NCBI RefSeq assembly: GCF_003063645.1
Contig: NZ_NESJ01000005.1
Span: forward strand, 62,001-126,000
DNA length: 64,000 nucleotides
Direction: 5' to 3'
Origin: Limnohabitans sp. 2KL-51
Lineage (GTDB): Bacteria > Pseudomonadota > Gammaproteobacteria > Burkholderiales > Burkholderiaceae_C
The notes beneath the pieces were generated by a model. The model worked only from the letters and a program-made list of their open reading frames with translations. It searched no databases and had not been told where the DNA came from. Numbering within the stretch: position 1 is the first letter of the stretch; every line of letters starts with the position of its first letter. Below are positions 58,665 to 64,000 of the stretch, in pieces. Both the position numbers and the translations under genes were made by a program.

Positions 58665-59429
58665 CTAAATACCGGGATTCACTTTGTCCGGGACTTGTGT
58701 GAACGCAGCTGGCAGTCCCACCCATGGGGCATAAAAACCGTCATGGTCTGTGGGCGCTTTGGGGGCCAGTTGTCCATGCAGCACCTCCCATCCCGCTTGC
58801 GCGCTGTCGATCAGGGGCAGGGCGCAGTGGGCTTGCAGCAAGCGGGCATATCCGGCCAAGCCTGCGCCGCCCAAAATGATGCTGGCCGCACCGCTTTGGG
58901 CAGCGTTTTGGCAGGCTTGGCTGAGGCAGCGAATGGCCATGTCGGGGTCGGCCTGCAGCGCCGCGCCTGTGGGGGCCACGGTCTCGATGTGGCGCAACTT
59001 CGCGCCATAACCCAGGCTGATGGCGAGGCGCTGCAGCATGGTTTTCCAGCGTTCACCGCCCGTCACAATGGCAAATGGCCCGTGGGTACTGGCCTGAATG
59101 AACGAGGCTTCGGCCAGTCCAGTGACCGGGCAGCCGCTGACTTCGCGCAGTGCGAACAAACCCGGGTCACCAAAACAGCCGATCAGCACACCGGCAAGTG
59201 CATTCCCTGGCTTGCCCCGGTGTTCGGTCCACACGTCCAGACAGGCGTGTGCGGCCACCGCGTGACTGGCTTCGCAAGCAATGTAGGGCGCCCCGAATCG
59301 AGCGGTCTGCACATCCAGCAGCACACCCGGCGGCAGTTGGGGCTGCAACACGTCGCTTAACCGTTGCGTGGTCAAGGCGTTGGTGTTGGGGTTGATCAGC
59401 AAATAACGGCGCAATGCGGTGGTGTCCAT
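58665..59429 (-). CDS. Asp/Glu/hydantoin racemase family protein lacking the second catalytic Cys
   Basis: A 254-residue protein of the hydantoin racemase/Asp-Glu racemase superfamily: YLLINPNTNALTTQRLSDVLQP, ARFGAPYIACEASHAVAAHA, and the first catalytic cysteine C85 in GVLIGCFGDPGLFALREV. The second catalytic position, normally ILGCAG, reads IILGGAGLAGYARLL with G188 in place of Cys. Two-base racemisation would therefore be lost; a one-base activity such as decarboxylation or isomerisation, or a binding role, is possible. Divergent from the Dpp-type ABC operon, which may import its substrate. Confidence 0.85.
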   Translation of the reverse strand: MDTTALRRYLLINPNTNALTTQRLSDVLQPQLPPGVLLDVQTARFGAPYIACEASHAVAAHACLDVWTEHRGKPGNALAGVLIGCFGDPGLFALREVSGCPVTGLAEASFIQASTHGPFAIVTGGERWKTMLQRLAISLGYGAKLRHIETVAPTGAALQADPDMAIRCLSQACQNAAQSGAASIILGGAGLAGYARLLQAHCALPLIDSAQAGWEVLHGQLAPKAPTDHDGFYAPWVGLPAAFTQVPDKVNPGI

Positions 59430-59914
59430 GCTGGGTGCTCCTTTTCAGTGTGTGTGAGACGTCGACCTCAAACCAGAGCACTGATGCCCAAACCAGGATG
59501 TCTGGCCTTGCCGGGGTGTGCGCTCGGTTGCGGCCAAACCATGGGTCTGGTCTGCAGTCAGCGTTCGAGAGGTATTTGCGCTGGTGAAAGGTTGGTCAGG
59601 GGGCTGCAATTTGGATGTGGATGTTGGGTTTATTGCATACAAAGAGAACACCAAATTGGGGCGAGACTCCATAGGTGCAAACCAGAATGGTGCCAGAAAA
59701 CACCATTTTTGTGCCTTGTTGATGCTTATAAATTGATCGCTTTAAGCTGTGACTTCATTCGACAGACGGATGATTTGAGACCCACATCGGGCATGAAGAT
59801 TGCATACAAAAAATGCTTGCCAGACTTTTAAAGCTTATGTTAGTTTACGGGACCGATCTGATGTTTCCCTGGGTCTGGTGCACATTTTTTCAACGCACTT
59901 TTACTGGAGTCTTG
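59430..59914. promoter_or_regulatory. 485-bp divergent intergenic region with 12-bp direct repeats
   Basis: This is the longest gene-free stretch. ATTGCATACAAA occurs at 59632-59643 and again at 59799-59810. The unit resembles GntR-type TTGTATACAA-like sites, but the regulator is not encoded nearby. The right half is AT-richer and leads to the ABC operon (TGGAG before the ATG at 59915). No coding segment or RNA gene was convincing. Confidence 0.5.
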
Positions 59915-61585
59915 ATGATGAAGCGGTCTATCCTTTCCCCTCGTTTGCCCACATCCTGGGCGTTCACCATGGCTGTCGGGATGGGGCTCAGCGCCATCTC
60001 CATGGCCGTTCAGGCGCAAGAAAAAGTCTTGCGCATTGCCATGACGGCGGCCGACATTCCCCGCACCTTGGGGCAGCCCGACCAAGGCTTTGAAGGCAAT
60101 CGCTTCACCGGCATCCCGATGTACGACGCCTTGACCCATTGGGATTTGTCCAAATCGGATGGCCCCAGTGTGTTGATTCCTGGCTTGGCCACTTCTTGGG
60201 CTGTTGGTGCCAGTGATAAAACAAAATGGACCTTCAAGTTGCGCTCCGGTGTCAAGTTCCACGATGGCTCGGCCTTGAATGCCGATGCGATCGTCTGGAA
60301 CGTGCGCAAGGTATTGGACAAAGACGCGGTTCATTTCGATGCCAGCCAGGTGGGTGTCACGGCTTCGCGCATGCCCACATTGCGCAGCGCCCGAAAAATT
60401 GATGACCTGACGGTCGAGCTGACCACCAGCGAGCCCGATGCGTTTTTGCCGATCAACTTGACCAACTTGTTCATTGCCTCGCCGGCCCATTGGCAAAAGA
60501 AATTCGATGCCGCTGCAGGCGCCACACCCGCAGACAAATCCAAGGCGGCTTGGACCGCATTTGCGGCAGATGCCTCCGGTTCTGGCCCCTTCAAGATGGC
60601 CCGATTCGTTCCGCGTGAACGCCTGGAGATAGTGGCCAACAAAACCTATTGGGACGCCAAGCGCCTACCCAAGGTCGACCGTGTGGTGCTTGTGCCTATG
60701 CCCGAGGCCAATGCCCGCACGGCAGCCTTGCTCGGGGGCCAGGTCGACTGGATCGAAGCGCCCGCCCCTGATGCCATGCCGCAAATTCGCCAGCGGGGCT
60801 TCAAGATTGAAAGCAACGCCCAGCCGCATGTGTGGCCTTGGCAGTTGTCATTTGCCGAAGGTTCGCCCTGGTTGGACAAGCGGGTCCGTCACGCGGCCAA
60901 CTTGTGCGTGGACCGTGAGGGCTTGAAAACCCTTTTGGGCGGCATGATGGCTGCGCCCAAAGGCACGGTACCTCCTGGCCACCCCTGGTGGGGCAACCCC
61001 ACATTTGACATCAAGTACGACGTGAACGCGGCCAAGGCCTTGATGGCCCAAGCGGGCCACACTGCAGCCAAGCCCCTCAAAGTCAAGGTGCAGATTTCGG
61101 CGTCAGGCTCTGGCCAGATGCAGCCCTTGCCTATGAACGAGTTTGTGCAGCAGTCGCTCAAGCAGTGCTTCTTTGACGTCCAGTTTGACGTGATCGAGTG
61201 GAACACCTTGTTCACCAACTGGCGTAAGGGTGCAAAGGATCCATCGGCAAACGGCGCCAATGCCATCAATGTGAGCTATGCAGCGATGGACCCCTTCTTT
61301 GCCATGGTTCGTTTCACCAGCACAGGCGCCTTCCCACCGGTGTCCAACAACTGGGGTTACTTTGGTAATCCGGAATTCGACAAATTGATCACCGATGCAC
61401 GGACTCAGTTCGAGGACAAGAGGCGTGATGAGGCGCTGGCCAAGTTGCACGCCCGCATTGTCGAAGAAGCCCCTTTTGTCTGGATTGCCCATGACGTGGG
61501 ACCCCGTGCCATGAGCACCAAGGTCAAGGGCTTCGTGCAGCCCCGCAGTTGGTTTGTCGATTTGGCGCCAGTGTCGATGGACTGA
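59915..61585 (+). CDS. ABC transporter substrate-binding protein, peptide/opine/nickel (Dpp/Opp) type
   Basis: A 556-residue SBP_bac_5 protein with a signal peptide (RSILSPRLPTSWAFTMAVGMGLSAISMAVQAQ). Typical blocks: VLIPGLATSWAVGASDKTKWTFKLRSGVKFHDGSALNADAIVWNVRKVLDKDAVH, GSGPFKMARFVPRERLEIVANKTYWDAKRLPKVDRVVL, WPWQLSFAEGSPWLDKRVRHAANLCVDREGL and the C-terminal RRDEALAKLHARIVEEAPFVWIAHDVGPRAMSTKVKGFVQPRSW. It binds a peptide or amino-acid derivative in the periplasm. Its divergent neighbour is a racemase-family protein. TGGAG supports ATG 59915; 59918 is equally possible. Confidence 0.92.
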   Translation: MMKRSILSPRLPTSWAFTMAVGMGLSAISMAVQAQEKVLRIAMTAADIPRTLGQPDQGFEGNRFTGIPMYDALTHWDLSKSDGPSVLIPGLATSWAVGASDKTKWTFKLRSGVKFHDGSALNADAIVWNVRKVLDKDAVHFDASQVGVTASRMPTLRSARKIDDLTVELTTSEPDAFLPINLTNLFIASPAHWQKKFDAAAGATPADKSKAAWTAFAADASGSGPFKMARFVPRERLEIVANKTYWDAKRLPKVDRVVLVPMPEANARTAALLGGQVDWIEAPAPDAMPQIRQRGFKIESNAQPHVWPWQLSFAEGSPWLDKRVRHAANLCVDREGLKTLLGGMMAAPKGTVPPGHPWWGNPTFDIKYDVNAAKALMAQAGHTAAKPLKVKVQISASGSGQMQPLPMNEFVQQSLKQCFFDVQFDVIEWNTLFTNWRKGAKDPSANGANAINVSYAAMDPFFAMVRFTSTGAFPPVSNNWGYFGNPEFDKLITDARTQFEDKRRDEALAKLHARIVEEAPFVWIAHDVGPRAMSTKVKGFVQPRSWFVDLAPVSMD

Positions 61586-61595
61586 TGGTCAAGGT

Positions 61596-61614
61596 GTGGG
61601 CCCATCGGGCCCAC
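61596..61614 (+). other. Intercistronic hairpin after the binding-protein gene
   Basis: GTGGGCCC-ATC-GGGCCCAC, perfect 8-bp arms, 11 bp after the binding-protein stop and before the permease gene. Such structures often protect the 5' message and raise binding protein above permease. No T-run. Confidence 0.65.
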
Positions 61615-61686
61615 GCCGCTGGGTGTGCAGTCAGGTGGAGAACGGCCTGATTGCACACTTCTTCATTGCAGTTTTGGAGTGCTGGC

Positions 61687-62640
61687 ATGTTCGGCTTTTT
61701 GTTGCGGCGACTGATTTATTCCCTGCCCATCATGCTGGGGGTGGCGCTGGTTTGTTTTGGCTTGGTGCACCTGGCACCCGGTGATCCTCTGATGTCGATT
61801 TTGCCGCCTGACGCCTCTGCTGACTTGCAGGCGCAGTTGATCGAGTTGTACGGGTTCAATCGTTCTTACCCTGAACAGTTTGTGAGTTGGGTCTGGCGTG
61901 CTTTGCAGGGCGATCTGGGCACATCCATTGCCAGCAACCGCCCGGTGGCTTCGGAGGTCATGACTGCCGTGAGCAACACCTTGCGGCTGGCGATGCTGGC
62001 GACCTTTATCGGGTTTGTGCTGGGCTGTTTGTTTGGTTTTGTGGCCGGTTATTTCCAGAACTCTTGGCTGGATAAATTCGCCTCTTTGCTGTCTGTGTTG
62101 GGGGTCAGCGTTCCGCACTATTGGTTGGGCATGGTGCTGGTGATTGTTTTTTCTTCGATCCTGATGTGGCTGCCGCCCGGCGGCGCAGGACCGGGTGGCT
62201 CCAGCCAGTGGGTTTGGGATTGGGAGCACTTCAAGCACATGCTGTTGCCCGCCATCACCATGAGCGTGATCCCGATGGGCATCATTTCTCGCACGGTGCG
62301 CGCCTTGGTGGCCGACATCCTGGCGCAAGAGTTCATCGTGGGTTTGCGCTCCAAGGGCTTGACCAATTTGGGTATTTTTTGGCATGTGGTCAAAAATGCA
62401 GCGCCCACGGCGCTGGCGGTGATGGGCTTGCAGTTGGGTTACTTGCTCGGCGGCTCGATCCTGATCGAGACGGTGTTTTCTTGGCCTGGCACGGGCTTCT
62501 TGCTCAACTCGGCCATCTTCCAGCGCGACCTGCCTTTGCTGCAAGGCACGATCTTGGTGCTGGCGATGTTTTTTGTGGTGCTCAACCTCATCGTGGATGT
62601 GATCCAGACCTTGCTGGACCCTCGCATTGCACGCTCTTGA
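61687..62640 (+). CDS. ABC transporter permease, DppB type
   Basis: A 317-residue inner-membrane permease, MFGFLLRRLIYSLPIMLGVALVCFGLVHLAPGDPLMSIL, with GGAG 8-9 nt ahead. It has six predicted helices and the EAA-type loop RTVRALVADILAQEFIVGLRSKGLTNLGIFWHVVKNAAPTALAVMG. The GSILIETVFSWPGTGFLLNSAIFQRDLPLLQGTILVLAMFFVVLNLIVDVIQTLLDPRI end is diagnostic of DppB/OppB. Second gene of the importer operon. Confidence 0.95.
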   Translation: MFGFLLRRLIYSLPIMLGVALVCFGLVHLAPGDPLMSILPPDASADLQAQLIELYGFNRSYPEQFVSWVWRALQGDLGTSIASNRPVASEVMTAVSNTLRLAMLATFIGFVLGCLFGFVAGYFQNSWLDKFASLLSVLGVSVPHYWLGMVLVIVFSSILMWLPPGGAGPGGSSQWVWDWEHFKHMLLPAITMSVIPMGIISRTVRALVADILAQEFIVGLRSKGLTNLGIFWHVVKNAAPTALAVMGLQLGYLLGGSILIETVFSWPGTGFLLNSAIFQRDLPLLQGTILVLAMFFVVLNLIVDVIQTLLDPRIARS

Positions 62641-62661
62641 TCTCGACCCCAAGGAATTGAC

Positions 62662-63555
62662 ATGACTTCATTGAATGCGGCCGCCAGTCCCGTGCTCCCG
62701 CTGGTGTACGAGCGCTCCGCTGGTTATTGGGAAACCGTGGGCCGTCGGTTTTTACGTGACAAAGTGGCCGTGGGTGCCGCCCTGGTGGTGCTGTTGTTGA
62801 TGGTTCTGGCGGTGTTCGGTCCTTGGCTTGCGCCCATGGACCCTTACCAGTCCGCCATGCTCAAACGCCTCAAACCTATTGGCTTTGAAGGCCACCCTTT
62901 GGGCACAGACGAGTTGGGCCGCGACATGCTCACCCGATTGATGGTGGGGGCCAAGTTGTCCTTGTTCATGGGCATCACGCCCGTGGTGTGTGCTTTTTTC
63001 ATCGGCTCCTTGATCGGTATCACCGCCGGTTACACCGGGGGCTGGGTCAACAGCGTGATGATGCGCACCATCGACGTTTTTTACGCCTTTCCTTCGGTCT
63101 TGCTGGCCATCGCCTTGTCGGGCGCTTTGGGGGCAGGCATCACCAATTCCCTCATCTCCTTGACGATTGTGTTCATACCCCCGCTGGCCCGTGTGGCCGA
63201 AAGCGTGACCACGCAGATTCGGGAGCGTGATTTTGTCGAGGCGGCCAGGGCGTCGGGTGCGTCGGCTTTCACCATCGTGCGGGTGCATGTGCTGGGCAAT
63301 GTGCTGGGGCCGATTTTTGTGTACGCCACGAGTTTGATCGCGGTGTCCATGATCCTGGCCTCGGGCCTGAGCTTTTTGGGTCTCGGGGTCAAACCCCCCG
63401 AGCCGGAATGGGGCCTGATGCTCAACACCTTGCGCACCGCCATTTACTCGCAACCTTGGATTGCAGCCTTGCCTGGTGCGATGATTTTCATGACATCGAT
63501 TGCTTTCAACCTCTTGGCCGACGGCTTGCGCTCGGCCATGGAAATCAAACAGTGA
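62662..63555 (+). CDS. ABC transporter permease, DppC type
   Basis: A 297-residue permease: RFLRDKVAVGAALVVLLLMVLAVFGPWLAPMDPYQSAMLKRLKPIGFEGHPLGTDELGRDMLTRLMVGAKLSLFMG (the HPLGTDELGRDML DppC/OppC block). The EAA loop is RVAESVTTQIRERDFVEAARASGASAFTIVRVHVLGNVLGPIFVYATSLIAVSMILASGLSFLGLGVKPPEPEWG. It pairs with the DppB-type subunit, whose gene ends 21 bp upstream. Confidence 0.95.
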   Translation: MTSLNAAASPVLPLVYERSAGYWETVGRRFLRDKVAVGAALVVLLLMVLAVFGPWLAPMDPYQSAMLKRLKPIGFEGHPLGTDELGRDMLTRLMVGAKLSLFMGITPVVCAFFIGSLIGITAGYTGGWVNSVMMRTIDVFYAFPSVLLAIALSGALGAGITNSLISLTIVFIPPLARVAESVTTQIRERDFVEAARASGASAFTIVRVHVLGNVLGPIFVYATSLIAVSMILASGLSFLGLGVKPPEPEWGLMLNTLRTAIYSQPWIAALPGAMIFMTSIAFNLLADGLRSAMEIKQ

Positions 63556-63562
63556 GGCCCGC

Positions 63563-64000
63563 ATGACTTTGGCCAATGATGAGGTGGGCGGATCAACCCA
63601 GCCGATGCTCTCGGTGCGCGGCTTGGTCAAGCACTTTCCACTCAAGAAAGACTTGTTGGGTCGCAGCGCAGGGGTGGTTCGCGCTGTGGACGGGGTGAGC
63701 TTTGACGTGTTCAAGGGCGAGACCTTGGGGGTGGTGGGCGAGTCCGGTTGCGGCAAGTCGACCACGGCGCGCTTGCTCATGCAACTGATCAGCCACGACC
63801 AGGGCGAGTTGGTGTTCGATGGCCAGACGGTGGGCAGCAAGTCGCTGCCCCTGAAGGACTATCGCCGCCAGGCCCAAATGGTGTTTCAAGACAGCTATGC
63901 GTCCTTGAATCCGCGCCTGACCATGGAAGACTCGATCGCATTTGCCCCCATGGTGCATGGACTGCCTGAGCGCGAGGCGATTGAGCGTGCGCGTGACTTG
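63563..64000 (+). CDS. ABC transporter ATP-binding protein, DppF/OppF type, truncated by the window end
   Basis: 146 residues are visible: MTLANDEVGGSTQPMLSVRGLVKHFPLKKDLLGRSAGVVRAVDGVSFDVFKGETLGVVGESGCGKSTTARLLMQLISHDQGELVFDG. Walker A is GESGCGKST and the Q-loop region is QAQMVFQDSYASLNPRLTMEDSI. The LVKHFP-x-x-K opening and VRAVDGVSF are typical of the OppF/DppF subunit. It starts 7 bp after the DppC-type stop. Signature and Walker B motifs lie outside the window. Confidence 0.93.
   Translation, partial: MTLANDEVGGSTQPMLSVRGLVKHFPLKKDLLGRSAGVVRAVDGVSFDVFKGETLGVVGESGCGKSTTARLLMQLISHDQGELVFDGQTVGSKSLPLKDYRRQAQMVFQDSYASLNPRLTMEDSIAFAPMVHGLPEREAIERARDL

Overview
The window is about 64 kb of GC-rich, densely coded chromosome from a betaproteobacterium, most likely order Burkholderiales, family Comamonadaceae. 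The main pointers are the gatCAB block divergent from mreBCD-mrdA, a DUF3567 protein, several DUF2946 proteins, a DUF3108 protein with a proline-rich N-terminus, and many auxiliary catabolic genes. Species assignment is inference. No rRNA, tRNA, CRISPR array, insertion sequence or prophage was recognised.

Region 1 (1-8.6 kb) is a catabolic island resembling the nicotinate pathway of the anaerobe Eubacterium barkeri. It holds a 6-hydroxynicotinate reductase-like Fe-S protein, an enamidase, a ferredoxin-NADP reductase that could feed electrons to the reductase, a TetR regulator, two tandem PF06684 (AA_synth) proteins, a UPF0280/ApbE-like protein, an asparaginase-type amidohydrolase and an amino-acid-type periplasmic binding protein. 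The divergent promoter carries clear dyad symmetry. Next come a PLP-homeostasis protein, a beta-hydroxyacid dehydrogenase and a DMT exporter.

Region 2 (11.6-21 kb) is a homoprotocatechuate (3,4-dihydroxyphenylacetate) meta-cleavage operon, hpaR-G1-G2-E-[toxin-antitoxin]-D-F-H-I, read leftward. A PIN-toxin/antitoxin pair sits inside it, and palindromic elements lie in most of its wider gaps. A class II aldolase and a ketopantoate-reductase-like gene continue downstream.

Region 3 (21-36 kb) is mixed: a nitronate monooxygenase-like enzyme, radA, a glcD-like oxidase, a LysR regulator, purU behind a 3 x 42 bp tandem repeat, an omega-aminotransferase, an AbrB-type permease, DUF3567 and DUF3108 proteins, and a divergent IclR/FAA-hydrolase pair. 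A small defence or stress islet follows: an orphan Phd-type antitoxin, an autoinhibited Fic protein under a 28-bp perfect palindrome, and an Mrr-type restriction endonuclease of more AT-rich composition.

Region 4 (36-46.6 kb) is core: gatCAB divergent from mreBCD-mrdA (no rodA follows), a translational-machinery-family protein, a DksA/TraR protein, a glutathione transferase and a stand-alone BLUF blue-light sensor.

Region 5 (46.6-57 kb) is a copper-handling island: three DUF2946 proteins, two PCu(A)C chaperones, a short Crp/Fnr regulator, the MbnP/MbnH pair (four-Cys protein plus di-haem cytochrome), an outer-membrane barrel protein, a TonB-dependent receptor, a BNR-repeat protein with a CECC motif and a CSTC thioredoxin-fold protein. 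No methanobactin gene is visible.

Region 6 (57-64 kb) holds a TauD/TfdA dioxygenase abutting a fragment of a sulfate-binding protein, a small acidic protein, an Asp/Glu/hydantoin racemase-family protein lacking the second catalytic cysteine, and a Dpp/Opp-type ABC importer cut by the window end.
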